Source: Micromonospora tulbaghiae (lineage in GTDB: Bacteria; Actinomycetota; Actinomycetes; Mycobacteriales; Micromonosporaceae). From it: 64,000 nucleotides of DNA. A model generated the notes under the pieces. It did no database searches and was not told where the DNA came from. It was given only the letters and a program-made list of their open reading frames with translations. The DNA lies in NCBI RefSeq assembly GCF_900091605.1, contig NZ_FMCQ01000003.1, positions 494,495 to 558,494 of the forward strand, given 5' to 3'. Positions 8,711-16,682 of the stretch are shown here, in pieces. Within the stretch, counting starts at the first letter, position 1, and each line of letters starts with the position of its first letter. The translations under genes and the position numbers were made by a program.

Positions 8711-8737
8711 TCGTCCACAGCCGGTGCGTTGTCCACA
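8711..8737. promoter_or_regulatory. pair of DnaA-box-like sequences, 18 bp apart
   Basis: TCGTCCACA at 8711-8719 and TTGTCCACA at 8729-8737, both on the plus strand with 9 bp between them. The second matches the actinomycete DnaA-box consensus exactly. They lie in the 131 bp gap between the divergent methyltransferase and M23 genes. A matching pair is at 15640-15666. DnaA binding is inference. Confidence 0.45.
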
Positions 8738-8790
8738 GCGGGGTCGTGCGGGGTTCGCGGGACGGTGCTCGGGTCGGCAGGGTGTCCGGC

Positions 8791-9468
8791 GTGCGTTCCT
8801 CCATCTCTCACGCCGGCCGGGCCGTGCTGCCGGTGTTGGTCCTCGTCGCCTGCCTGCCGGGCGCCTCCGCGCCGCCCCGGGCGGCGCTGTCGTCCTCGGC
8901 CGGGCCGCTGTCGTCCTGGGCCGGCGCCTCTTCGTTCGTGGTCGGGCCGTTCTCCGGTTCTGCGGCGGGTGTCCCGGCAGCCGGTGACCCGATGGCGGGT
9001 GTCTCGGGGGCGGGACTTCGGGCTGCGCCCCGTGGGCGGTTCCGGTGGCCGCTGCCGGGTGCGCCCCGGGTGGTGCGGCGGTTCGACCCGCCGCCGCAGC
9101 CCTGGCTGTCCGGGCACCGGGGCGTCGACCTCGCCGCCGAGCGCGGTGCGCCGGTGCTGGCGGCCGGCGCCGGGATCATCCTGTTCGCCGGCACCGTCGC
9201 CGGCCGGCCGGTGCTGACCCTCGGCCACTCCGACGGGCTGCGCACCACCTACGAACCGGTCCGCGCCCGGCTCCCCGCCGGTACCCCTGTGGACGCCGGC
9301 ACGCCGGTCGGCGACCTGCTCGCCGGGCATCCCGGCTGTGCCGGGGTGGCCTGCCTGCACTGGGGGCTGCGACGCGACGCGGAATACCTCGATCCGCTGG
9401 CCCTGCTCGGTCTCGGCCGCGTGCGGTTGCTGCCGCTGCACCCCGTCTCCGCCGACCTCACCGGGTGA
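8791..9468 (+). CDS. exported M23 (LytM-like) protein, probably catalytically degenerate
   Basis: A 225-residue protein with a signal peptide (hydrophobic AVLPVLVLVACLPGASA near residues 10-26), a low-complexity linker and an M23/LytM domain. The three zinc ligands are present: His109 and Asp113 in HRGVDLA and His190 in CLHWG. The two other active-site histidines of LytM are missing: the YxH position reads YEP and the HxH motif reads CLH (Cys188). It may bind rather than cut peptidoglycan, or act as a regulator. Start uncertain: GTG at 8791 or 8782, no clear ribosome binding site. Similar genes lie near rpsB in other actinobacteria. Confidence 0.8.
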   Translation: MRSSISHAGRAVLPVLVLVACLPGASAPPRAALSSSAGPLSSWAGASSFVVGPFSGSAAGVPAAGDPMAGVSGAGLRAAPRGRFRWPLPGAPRVVRRFDPPPQPWLSGHRGVDLAAERGAPVLAAGAGIILFAGTVAGRPVLTLGHSDGLRTTYEPVRARLPAGTPVDAGTPVGDLLAGHPGCAGVACLHWGLRRDAEYLDPLALLGLGRVRLLPLHPVSADLTG

Positions 9469-9504
9469 CCGGCGACGGCACCGGTGAGCGGCGGGCGCGC
9501 GGGC

Positions 9505-10686
9505 TCAGCCCTGGGCGAGCAGCGTGGGCAGCCGGACGGCCAGCCGGTCGTACTCGTCGGGGGTGTTGTAGACCTGGCCGCACAGCCGCAGATAACCGCG
9601 CCCGTTCCAGCCTGCGATCGAGACCTCGGCAGAGAGCCGGTCGGCGATCCGGGCCCGAAGCTCCCGGGCCGCGTCCAGCGTCGTCGCGACACCGGGCGGC
9701 AGCGGCACGAGCCGCATGGCGACCGCCGGCCCGCCGGGCTCCGGCAGCCGCTCGGGCGCCACACCGAGCGCGTCCCCGACGACCCGTTGCCCGTACGCCG
9801 CCAGCGCCGCGTTGTGCGCGCGTACCCGGTCCACTCCGAGGCTGCGCAACGTGAACAGGCCCACCGGGGCGGCCAGCCAGCCGGTGTAGTCGAGTGTCGC
9901 CTGCCACTCCACCCGGACCGGGAAGCCGCTGTCCTGTTCCCATGAGACGACGAGCGGCTGGATGCGCTCCCGCCACGGCGGCGCGACCACGAGCGCGGCG
10001 GTGCCGCGCGGCGCGTACGCCCACTTGTGCAGGTTGCCGACCCAGAAGTCGGCGCCGACGGACGCGACGGTGGCCGGCAGCATCCCCGGCGCGTGGGCGG
10101 CGTCCACCAGCACCGGCACGCCCCGCTCCCGGGCCACCGCGACGATCGCCGCGGTGGGGAACAGCCGGGCGGTCGGCGAGGTGAGCTGGTCGACGATCAG
10201 CAGCTTGGTACGCCCGGGGCGCAGCCCGTCGCGGACGATCTCGACCACCTCCTCGTCGGTGGCGGTCAGCGGCACCGGCAGGGTGCGGGACACCGCTCCG
10301 GTGCGGGCGCACTCCCGGGCGACCGACAGCGCCACCGCGCCGTATCCGTGGTCGGTGGTCACGATCTCGTCGCCGGGGCGCAGCGCCAGCGACTGCAACA
10401 CCACGGCCGCCCCCGCGGTGGCGTTGCCGACGAGCGTGGTGCCGTCCGGGTCGGCGCCGAGGAACGCGGCCAGGTGCCGCCGGGCGTGGGCGATCCGGTC
10501 GACCAGGCCCTGCGTGAAGAACCGCAGCGGGTTGGCCTCCATCTCGTCGCGCAGGCGCTGCTGGGCGCGTTGCACGGCGATCGGTACGGCGCCGAACGAG
10601 CCGTGGTTGAGATGACTGACGGAGGGATCGAGGGAGAAGAGCAGCCGAGCCCCGGGAATCGGCTCGGGTGGCTGCGGCACCGTCAT
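9505..10686 (-). CDS. class V aminotransferase (isopenicillin-N-epimerase-like)
   Basis: PLP-dependent enzyme of fold type I, 393 aa. The N-terminus has the family motif HLNHGSFGAVP; PLP contacts are visible in LVGNATAGAAVVL, LLIVDQLTSPTARLFP and VLVDAAHAPGM, and the Schiff-base lysine is in FWVGNLHKWAYAPRG. The best match by eye is the isopenicillin N epimerase/cysteine desulfurase-like group, widespread outside antibiotic clusters, so no penicillin pathway is implied. It stands alone on the minus strand, 88 bp downstream of the xerC stop. Confidence 0.85.
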   Translation of the reverse strand: MTVPQPPEPIPGARLLFSLDPSVSHLNHGSFGAVPIAVQRAQQRLRDEMEANPLRFFTQGLVDRIAHARRHLAAFLGADPDGTTLVGNATAGAAVVLQSLALRPGDEIVTTDHGYGAVALSVARECARTGAVSRTLPVPLTATDEEVVEIVRDGLRPGRTKLLIVDQLTSPTARLFPTAAIVAVARERGVPVLVDAAHAPGMLPATVASVGADFWVGNLHKWAYAPRGTAALVVAPPWRERIQPLVVSWEQDSGFPVRVEWQATLDYTGWLAAPVGLFTLRSLGVDRVRAHNAALAAYGQRVVGDALGVAPERLPEPGGPAVAMRLVPLPPGVATTLDAARELRARIADRLSAEVSIAGWNGRGYLRLCGQVYNTPDEYDRLAVRLPTLLAQG

Positions 10687-10774
10687 CCGTCGATCCTAGC
10701 CCGAGATGGATCATGCGCTGGCCGGATTCCGCACGCTGACCGTTCCACCGACGCTGCCTGTGCGCTCCCGGCGG

Positions 10775-11809
10775 TCAGGCGCGGGGGTGCGCCTGCCGGT
10801 ACGCGGCCCGGAGCCGCTCCACCGAGACGTGCGTGTAGATCTGGGTGCTGGCGAGCGACGAGTGCCCCAGCAACTCCTGCACGGCGCGCAGGTCGGCGCC
10901 TCCTTCGAGCAGGTGTGTCGCGGCCGAGTGGCGCAGTCCGTGCGGCGTCACCCGCGGCACCCCGGCGGCCTCGGTCCAGCCGGCCACGATCCGTCGCGCG
11001 GTGGTCGGGTTGAGCCGCCGGCCCCGCGCCCCGAGCAGCAGCGCCCGTTCCGAGCCCGGGGTCAGCAGGGCGGGCCGGCCGTCGCGCAGCCAGGCGTCCA
11101 GCGCCCGCTGGGCCGGCACTCCGTAGGGCACCGACCGCTCCCGCCCGCCCTTACCCAGCACGCGTACCACCCGGCGGTCCTGGTCGACGTCGGTGACGTC
11201 CAGGCCGCACGCCTCGCTGATGCGTACCCCGGTGCCGTAGAGCAGTTCCAGCAGCAGCCGGTCGCGCAGCAGCACCGCGTCGGGCGGGCCGTCGCCGGCC
11301 GGCTCGGCGGCCGTTCCGCGGTCGCGTCCGAGCCCGGCGCCGCCGGGGTGGACCGTCGAGCGGTCGGCCTCGGGTGGACCTGGCGACGGGGCCTCCATCA
11401 GGGCAGCGGCCTGGTCGGCGCGCAGCACGGTGGGCAGGTCCCGCCGGGCCCGAGGGCTGGCCAGCGGCGCGGCCACGTCGTCGGCGAGCAGGCCGGTCCG
11501 GTGCGCCCAGGCGCTGAACGTCCGGGCCGCGGCGGCGCGCCGTGCCATCGTCGTCCGGGCCGCCCCCATGGTCCGCTGCTTCGCCAGCCAGCTACGCACC
11601 ACGGCGAGGTCCAGCTCCGACAGTTCGGCGCAGCCCATCCGGACGGCGTGGTCCAGGAGCGACACGAGATCCGTGACGTACGCCCGGACGGTGTGGACGG
11701 AGCGGTTGCGGACCCGCGACAGGTGGTCGGCGAAGTCGTCGACCGCCTCGCGCATGGACGCGGGCAGTTCCTCGTGCGCGTCCCGGGTGCCGCGCCGCCG
11801 CTGACTCAC
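10775..11809 (-). CDS. xerC: tyrosine recombinase XerC
   Basis: Site-specific recombinase that with XerD resolves chromosome dimers at dif. All catalytic residues are visible: Arg in [14 protein letters not shown], Lys in [12 protein letters not shown], His/Arg in [13 protein letters not shown], His in [11 protein letters not shown] and the Tyr nucleophile in [10 protein letters not shown]. The N-terminal core-binding domain begins [17 protein letters not shown]. Compared with usual XerC there is an extra Gly/Ala/Pro-rich insert of about 30 residues before [15 protein letters not shown]. The GTG at 11809 gives 344 aa; an ATG at 11755 (326 aa, with GAGGAA upstream) is equally plausible. Its place near dprA and rpsB is standard in actinobacteria, so this is the housekeeping enzyme. 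Confidence 0.92.
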   Translation of the reverse strand: MSQRRRGTRDAHEELPASMREAVDDFADHLSRVRNRSVHTVRAYVTDLVSLLDHAVRMGCAELSELDLAVVRSWLAKQRTMGAARTTMARRAAAARTFSAWAHRTGLLADDVAAPLASPRARRDLPTVLRADQAAALMEAPSPGPPEADRSTVHPGGAGLGRDRGTAAEPAGDGPPDAVLLRDRLLLELLYGTGVRISEACGLDVTDVDQDRRVVRVLGKGGRERSVPYGVPAQRALDAWLRDGRPALLTPGSERALLLGARGRRLNPTTARRIVAGWTEAAGVPRVTPHGLRHSAATHLLEGGADLRAVQELLGHSSLASTQIYTHVSVERLRAAYRQAHPRA

Positions 11810-12181
11810 CGCGGCACCCGGTCCGGGCGCACGCGGTCGCGGCGGCGGATGCGGACGGCGATCACCGCCCCAGCGTAAGGCTGGAGCACCGCCGTTCGCC
11901 GTGCCGGCGCGGCCGTCGCTCCGTCGTCGCGGTGTCGGCCGTCGCCCGTCGGGTGTGCCATCCGGCACGTCGCCCGCCTCCTTCCGGCGTGGGATGCGTG
12001 CCGACGCGCTGATCGGGGGGTGGCAGAAGCCGGTCTGGACAGGGGAAACTCATGCTGCGGCACGCTCCGGTGCGGCGACCGGCGGGCAGCGTGGCCGAGC
12101 CGGCCCTGACGGAGGGTCGATCCGGCCGCGATCAGGCGAACGCGTCCCGTGACGGTGACGCCGGTACGAGGAGGGCCGAGA
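11810..12181. other. 372 bp without a supported gene
   Basis: Lies between the divergent xerC and the small ORF at 12182. The xerC frame stays open to 11968, so part could encode a longer, low-complexity XerC N-terminus, which is considered unlikely. A GTG at 12020 opens a frame of about 30 codons that resembles nothing known. GAGGAG near the end is the ribosome binding site of the next gene. No hairpin or repeat stands out. Confidence 0.5.
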
Positions 12182-12523
12182 GTGGGAGTGGACGCCGTCC
12201 TCTACCGGCAGATTTCGGCGGGCAATGGCCGTCACCGGCCCGCGTACGTCTCGATCGAGGTCGTGGCGGACCCCCAGGACGTGTTGCTCGACCTGCTCAA
12301 GCGTGTCCGTGGCGGTGGCCGGACCCCGCTGCTGGACCGTGTCGATCCGCTCGGCGAGCTGACCGTGGGCACCGAACGGATGCCGCAGCTCCTCGGCGAG
12401 CTGCGATGCCTGGCCGAGGTGGTCGGGGCGCCGGTCGAGATCGACCACGTCCACCGGCTGGCCCGGCTCGCCCGCCGGTGTGCGGAGCGCAGCGACGCCG
12501 AGATCCGGTTCGAGGGCGACTGA
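12182..12523 (+). CDS. hypothetical protein
   Basis: A 113-residue protein I do not recognise. The GTG at 12182 is chosen because GAGGAG lies 8 nt upstream. It is predicted soluble and mixed alpha/beta, with YVSIEVVADPQDVLLDLLKRV followed by LGELTVGTERMPQLLGELRCL and a basic Arg-rich C-terminal helix (HRLARLARRCAERS). There are no membrane segments or metal motifs. It converges on dprA with 5 bp between the two stops. Codon use looks like the neighbours, so it is probably real. Confidence 0.65.
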   Translation: MGVDAVLYRQISAGNGRHRPAYVSIEVVADPQDVLLDLLKRVRGGGRTPLLDRVDPLGELTVGTERMPQLLGELRCLAEVVGAPVEIDHVHRLARLARRCAERSDAEIRFEGD

Positions 12524-12528
12524 CGCGC

Positions 12529-13707
12529 TCACGTGCGTGCGGCCGGCTGCGGCGCGAGCGCGTAGCCAGCGTCGCCGCGTACCACCATCCCCAGTTCCTC
12601 CAGCATGGACAGCTTGCGCATGGCGGTCCGCAGGTCCACGCCCGCGCGCGCCGCGACGCTCTCCAGGTCGAGCGCTCGGCGGCGGGGCAGCGCCTCCAGC
12701 ACCTGCGTCGCCTCCTCGTCGAGCCGGTCCCGGGGGCGCTCGGGCGCCCGGGCGGGCGGGGCCAGGTCGTACCCGATGCGCCCCACCTCCTCCAGCACAT
12801 GTGCGACGTTCGTGACCAACCGTGCCTCCGGCCGCTCCCGCAGCACCTCGTGCCCACCGACGGACATGGCGGAGGTCACCGGCCCGGGGACCACCATCGC
12901 CGGGCGGCGCAGGCCGAGCGCCCGGTTGAGCGTCTGGGTGGCGCCGCTGCGGGCGGCGGCCTCGACGAGCACCGTGCCGCTCGTCGCCGCCGCGATCACC
13001 CGGTTGCGGATGAGGAACCGTGGCCGCAGCGGCTCCGCGCCCGGAATCCATTCGCTCACCAGCAGACCGGTCTCGGCGATCCGGTCGAACAGCGCGGCGT
13101 TGCCCATCGGGTACGGGCGGTCCACCCCGCAGGCCAGCACGGCCACGGTGCGCCCGCCCGCCGTCAACGCCCCGCGATGTGCGGCGGCGTCGATGCCGAA
13201 CGCTCCACCGGACACCACTGTCCACTCCCGGTCGGCCAGGCCGTACCCCAACTCGGTGGCGATGTGCGCGCCGTAGGGGGTGGCCGCCCGGGCGCCGACG
13301 ACCGCCACCGAGCGCGCCAGCGCCTCGCCGAGCGGCCACGCTCCGCGTACCCAGAAGCAGAGCGGCGGGTCGGTCTCCACGTCGACCCGCCGGGTGGCCC
13401 CGGACAGCGCCAGCCGGCGCAGGTCGCCGACCTGAGTGGGCCATTCGTCGTCCTCGGGGGTGACCAGCCGGGCCCCGAGCCGTTCGCCGCGGGCCAGCGC
13501 CTCCGCGGCGATCGCCCGGGCGTCGCCGGAGACGCCGCGCGCCGCGACGGCCGACCGGAGTGTCCGTTCCGGGGCCTCGCCGGACAGCAACAGGTCGAGC
13601 GTGGCGACCGGGCCGATCCGCTCGACCAGGGCGTACACCGACCGGGTGCCGGGCTCGGCGAGCCAGGTGAGCGCGACCCGCGCCAGCCGGCGATCGTCGG
13701 CGCTCAC
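12529..13707 (-). CDS. dprA: DNA-processing protein DprA
   Basis: DprA/Smf protein (392 aa), which loads RecA on single-stranded DNA in competent bacteria and has a general recombination role in others. The Rossmann-like core shows SVAVVGARAATPYG, VVSGGAFGIDAAAHRGAL, VAVLACGVDRPYP, LLVSEWIPG and FLIRNRVIAAATSGTVLVEAAARSGA, the ssDNA-binding signature. A C-terminal winged helix (VLEALPRRRALDLESVAARAG and MLEELGMVVRGDAGYALAP) follows. The GTG start overlaps the yifB stop by 4 nt, so it is coupled in the yraN-yifB-dprA operon. Confidence 0.94.
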   Translation of the reverse strand: MSADDRRLARVALTWLAEPGTRSVYALVERIGPVATLDLLLSGEAPERTLRSAVAARGVSGDARAIAAEALARGERLGARLVTPEDDEWPTQVGDLRRLALSGATRRVDVETDPPLCFWVRGAWPLGEALARSVAVVGARAATPYGAHIATELGYGLADREWTVVSGGAFGIDAAAHRGALTAGGRTVAVLACGVDRPYPMGNAALFDRIAETGLLVSEWIPGAEPLRPRFLIRNRVIAAATSGTVLVEAAARSGATQTLNRALGLRRPAMVVPGPVTSAMSVGGHEVLRERPEARLVTNVAHVLEEVGRIGYDLAPPARAPERPRDRLDEEATQVLEALPRRRALDLESVAARAGVDLRTAMRKLSMLEELGMVVRGDAGYALAPQPAART

Positions 13708-15224
13708 GCGACCTCCCCGGTCCTGAGCTGGATGGCCTCCGCAACGTCGTCGTGGCCGGGCCGGTCCCGCCCGTCCAGGTCGGCGATGGTCCAGGCGAGA
13801 CGGAGTACGCGGTCGTAGCCGCGCGCGGACAGCGAACCGGTGTCGAGTCGGCGGCGCAGATCCGTGGTGACCCGGGCGGACAGGTGCCACGGCGGCCGGC
13901 GCAGGTACGGGCCGGGTACGTCGGCGTTCACCCGGTGCCCGGTGGCCGCCCAGCGATCGGCGGCGGCGTGCCGCGCGGCGACGACCCGGGCGGCGACGGT
14001 GGCCGAGGACTCGTGGGCGGCGTCGGTGCTCAGCAGCTCCGCCGCGCGTACCGCCTTCAGCTGGACCTGCACGTCCACCCGGTCGAGCAGCGGGCCCGAC
14101 AACCGTCCCAGGTAGCGTCGCCGGGCCAGCGGCGGGCACTCGCAGTCGACGTCACCGGAGGGTTTCGCGCACGGGCAGGGATTGGCTGCCAGCACCAGTT
14201 GGGTGCGGGCCGGGTACTCGGTGGCGCCCCGGGTGCGCGCCACCCGCACCCGGCCGCTCTCCAGCGGCTGCCGCAACGCCTCCAGCGCGCCCTTGCCGAA
14301 CTCGGGCGCCTCGTCCAGGAACAGGACCCCGCGGTGGGCGAGCGACACCGCGCCGGGCCGGGCCAGCCCGGAGCCGCCTCCGACGAGCGCGGGCACCGTG
14401 GCCGTGTGGTGCGGCGCCTGGAACGGGGGACGGCGCAGCAGCCCGCCGCCGGGCGGCAGCAGGCCGGCGATCGAGTGCAGCGCGGTGACCTCCAGGGCGG
14501 CCTCGTCGTCCAGTGCGGGCAGGATCGACGGCAGTCGCTCGGCGAGCATGGTCTTGCCGGCGCCGGGCGGACCGAACAGGGCGAGGTGGTGGCCCCCGGC
14601 GGCGGCGATCTCCAGGGCGCGCCGCCCGAGCGGTTGCCCTGCCACGTCGACGAGGTCGGGCCCGGCCGGGCCGTCGGCCGGGACGTGGGCGGGTGGGGCG
14701 AGCAGTGGACTGCCGTCGCGGACGTGGGCGACGAGCCGGTGCAGCGTGTCGACCGCGTGCACCCGTACGCCGGGGATGACTGCGGCCTCGGCGGCGTTGC
14801 CGGCGGGCACGACGACGCGGGTGTGCCCGGCGCGGGCGGCGGCGGCGACCATGGGCAGCGTGCCGCGGACGGGGCGTACCGCGCCGTCGAGGCCGAGTTC
14901 GCCGAGCACGACCGTGGCGTCCAGGGCGACCGGCGGCAGCTCACCCGAGCCGGCCAGGACGGCGAGCGCGATGGCGAGGTCGAACGCCGAGCCGTACTTG
15001 GGCAGGGTGGCGGGGAGCAGGTTGAGCGTGATGCGGCGGTTGGGCCATTTCTGGCCGGAGTTGACGATCGCGGCGCGGACCCGGTCGCGCGCCTCGTGCA
15101 GCGCGGTGTCCGGCAGGCCGGAGATGATCACGGCGGGCAGGCCGGGAGCCAGGTCGGCCTCGACCTCGACGAGATGCCCGGCGACTCCGGCCAGGCCGAC
15201 GCTCAGCACTTTCGCGTACCCCAT
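13704..15224 (-). CDS. yifB: YifB/ComM family Mg-chelatase-like ATPase
   Basis: AAA+ ATPase of the YifB/ComM family (506 aa). In naturally competent bacteria ComM is a helicase that drives branch migration during integration of foreign DNA. The N-terminal ChlI-like domain starts MGYAKVLSVGLAGVAGHLVEVEADL and contains SGLPDTALHEARDRVRAA; Walker A is LFGPPGAGKTMLAERL, Walker B is RGVLFLDEAPEF; a Cys cluster (NPCPCAKPSGDVDCECPP) is the usual zinc-finger-like insert. The C-terminal part has YLRRPPWHLSAR and LSARGYDRVLRLAWTIADLDGRD. The ATG lies 1 nt after the yraN stop. Confidence 0.94.
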   Translation of the reverse strand: MGYAKVLSVGLAGVAGHLVEVEADLAPGLPAVIISGLPDTALHEARDRVRAAIVNSGQKWPNRRITLNLLPATLPKYGSAFDLAIALAVLAGSGELPPVALDATVVLGELGLDGAVRPVRGTLPMVAAAARAGHTRVVVPAGNAAEAAVIPGVRVHAVDTLHRLVAHVRDGSPLLAPPAHVPADGPAGPDLVDVAGQPLGRRALEIAAAGGHHLALFGPPGAGKTMLAERLPSILPALDDEAALEVTALHSIAGLLPPGGGLLRRPPFQAPHHTATVPALVGGGSGLARPGAVSLAHRGVLFLDEAPEFGKGALEALRQPLESGRVRVARTRGATEYPARTQLVLAANPCPCAKPSGDVDCECPPLARRRYLGRLSGPLLDRVDVQVQLKAVRAAELLSTDAAHESSATVAARVVAARHAAADRWAATGHRVNADVPGPYLRRPPWHLSARVTTDLRRRLDTGSLSARGYDRVLRLAWTIADLDGRDRPGHDDVAEAIQLRTGEVA

Positions 15225-15225
15225 G

Positions 15226-15585
15226 TCAGAACGCGCCGCGGAGGTGCTCGACGCGGGCGGGGCCGGTGACCGGGAGCCGGACGGAGAGCACGTCGAAGCG
15301 GACCTCGGCGGCGGTGGTGCCGGTCTCGGCGAGCCAGCGCGCGGCCAGGCCGCGCAGCCGGCGGGCCTTGGCGTGCACGACGGCCTCGGCGGGGGAGCCG
15401 AACTGCTCGCCACGGCGGGTCTTGACCTCGCAGATGGCGAGGACCGGACCCTCCCAGGCGATGATGTCGATCTCGCCCTCGGGGCAGCGCCAGTTGCGGG
15501 CGACCGGGCGCAGGCCCGTCTCGATCAGGTGCCGTAGCGCGCACCGCTCGCCGTACGCTCCGACGGCTCGGTTCCGGTTCGTCAT
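15226..15585 (-). CDS. yraN: YraN family (UPF0102) nuclease-like protein
   Basis: A 119-residue member of UPF0102, a restriction-endonuclease-like fold of uncertain activity. The motif is visible: AVGAYGERCALRHLIETGL, then the catalytic-type residues in CPEGEIDIIAWEGPVLAICEVKTRRG (E-x-D and ExK). The ATG at 15585 gives the standard family length; upstream in-frame codons add residues with no similarity. It heads the yraN-yifB-dprA operon, the common actinobacterial order linking DNA uptake and processing factors. The DnaA-box-like pair at 15640-15666 lies about 55 bp upstream of the start. Confidence 0.9.
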   Translation of the reverse strand: MTNRNRAVGAYGERCALRHLIETGLRPVARNWRCPEGEIDIIAWEGPVLAICEVKTRRGEQFGSPAEAVVHAKARRLRGLAARWLAETGTTAAEVRFDVLSVRLPVTGPARVEHLRGAF

Positions 15586-15639
15586 GCCGGCCAGGATGCG
15601 ACCGGCGGCCGCGATCAGGGGCGCCGTGAAGGGCCGCCC

Positions 15640-15666
15640 TGTGGACAAGGTGCCGCCTGTGGACGG
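15640..15666. promoter_or_regulatory. second pair of DnaA-box-like sequences, 18 bp apart
   Basis: TGTGGACAA at 15640-15648 and TGTGGACGG at 15658-15666, that is, TTGTCCACA and CCGTCCACA on the minus strand. Spacing and order, read on the minus strand, are the same as in the pair at 8711-8737, and 22 of 27 bases agree. The pair lies between yraN and the divergent small ORF at 15747. Confidence 0.45.
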
Positions 15667-15746
15667 AACGACGATCATGAGCCCGATCGGCTACGGAGCG
15701 GCCATGCGGAGGCATGATGAGCCGACGCGACCGCGAAGGGAACGCC

Positions 15747-16052
15747 GTGACGGCTCGGAACACGTCCATCGACGCTTCGACCTGCGGCATCTGTGGGCAG
15801 CTGCAGGATGCCCGCCATGACCGCGACGGACACGGCGCCGGCCGGAGAGTCGAATACGTCGTGGTCGGTACGCGGGGCGGGATCGCGGAGTTCCGCGAGG
15901 CGGACGCCGGATCCAGGCTTCGGAAGACGGATGCGGCCGTGCTCGCCCTGAATCTGGGTGTCGAGGAGTCCGGCCTCCCGGGCCGGCGATTCAGCTGCCT
16001 GGTGGTGCCCGACGAGTACGGGGTCACCAGAAGTGACTTCAGACTCGCATGA
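15747..16052 (+). CDS. hypothetical protein coupled to a SUKH-like gene
   Basis: A 101-residue protein of unknown function. The GTG at 15747 is chosen because GAAGGG lies 7 nt upstream. It begins with a CGICG knuckle near residue 15, followed by a short His/Asp/Gly-rich stretch and then RRVEYVVVGTRGGIAEFREAD and LALNLGVEESGLPGRRFSCLVVPDE, suggesting a small beta-rich fold. There is no second Cys pair to complete a zinc finger. The stop overlaps the next gene by 4 nt (ATGA), which supports it being translated and functionally linked to that gene. Confidence 0.6.
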   Translation: MTARNTSIDASTCGICGQLQDARHDRDGHGAGRRVEYVVVGTRGGIAEFREADAGSRLRKTDAAVLALNLGVEESGLPGRRFSCLVVPDEYGVTRSDFRLA

Positions 16053-16582
16053 ATCAGTACGTCGAGCGGCTCGCGCGGATGGTGCCGCCTCCCGCCCGGC
16101 TGAGCGCGCCGCCGAACTGGCCGGCGGTGGAGCGCTCGCTCGGCTTCGCGCTCCCCGGCGACTACAAGGATCTCGTCGACCGGTACGGCCCGGGTAGGTT
16201 CGACGACTTCCTGGCGGTGCTCGCGCCCGGTCATCCGGTGCCGCGGCTGGACCTCTCGCGCGGTGTCGCCGAGGCCGCCGACACGGTGCGCGCGTACGCG
16301 TCGAGCGGTGAGGCGCTACCCGCGCCGGTCGACAATCTGACGGCGGTCGCACTGACCGACAACGGGGACACGGTCTACTGGCTGCGCGAGCCGGGCAGCG
16401 CGCCGGACCGGTGGCGGGTGACCGTGAACGGGGCCAGGGACTTCGGCGAGTGGCACCTGTTCGACGGTTGCCTGGCTCACTTCCTGGTCGCCGTGCTGAA
16501 CCGCGAGTGGGTGGTGCCCGCTTTCGCCGACGACTTCCCGTACCCGGACGTCGCACCGACGTTCACGCCGTACGGCTACTGA
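16049..16582 (+). CDS. SMI1/KNR4 (SUKH) family protein
   Basis: A 177-residue protein with the SUKH fold signature: PPNWPAVERSLGFALPGDYKDLVDRYGPGRFDDFLAVLAPGHP near the N-terminus, then VALTDNGDTVYWLREPGS and a C-terminal WHLFDGCLAHFLVAVLNREW. SUKH proteins often act as immunity proteins for polymorphic toxins, but many stand alone with unknown roles. No toxin is recognisable here; the coupled upstream gene is the only candidate partner. Assignment to the superfamily is fairly safe, the role is inference. Confidence 0.8.
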   Translation: MNQYVERLARMVPPPARLSAPPNWPAVERSLGFALPGDYKDLVDRYGPGRFDDFLAVLAPGHPVPRLDLSRGVAEAADTVRAYASSGEALPAPVDNLTAVALTDNGDTVYWLREPGSAPDRWRVTVNGARDFGEWHLFDGCLAHFLVAVLNREWVVPAFADDFPYPDVAPTFTPYGY

Positions 16583-16682
16583 CCGTGTCCCGTCGGCGAC
16601 CCGGCGATATCGGCGCTGACCTGGGCCGATCCCCGGGTGACCCGAATGGCGCGGCTGGTGCGTGTCGCATACCGTGCCGGTC

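Noticed and set aside
8711..8737. DnaA-box pair as a chromosome origin
   Set aside because: Only two boxes, no AT-rich unwinding element, and no dnaA, dnaN or recF nearby.
8701..8790. c-di-AMP (ydaO) riboswitch before the LytM-like gene
   Set aside because: The gap is too short and lacks the conserved motifs; only the DnaA-box pair is visible.
9505..10686. isopenicillin N epimerase of a beta-lactam cluster
   Set aside because: No synthetase or oxidase genes nearby; the family is widespread outside such clusters.
10775..11809. tyrosine recombinase as a phage or island integrase
   Set aside because: Its sequence and its position near dprA and rpsB match housekeeping XerC; no attachment sites, tRNA or phage genes are visible.
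12052..13818. 588-codon open frame on the plus strand over dprA
   Set aside because: It is antisense to the clear dprA/yifB genes; low-complexity Arg/Pro/Gly protein with no motif.
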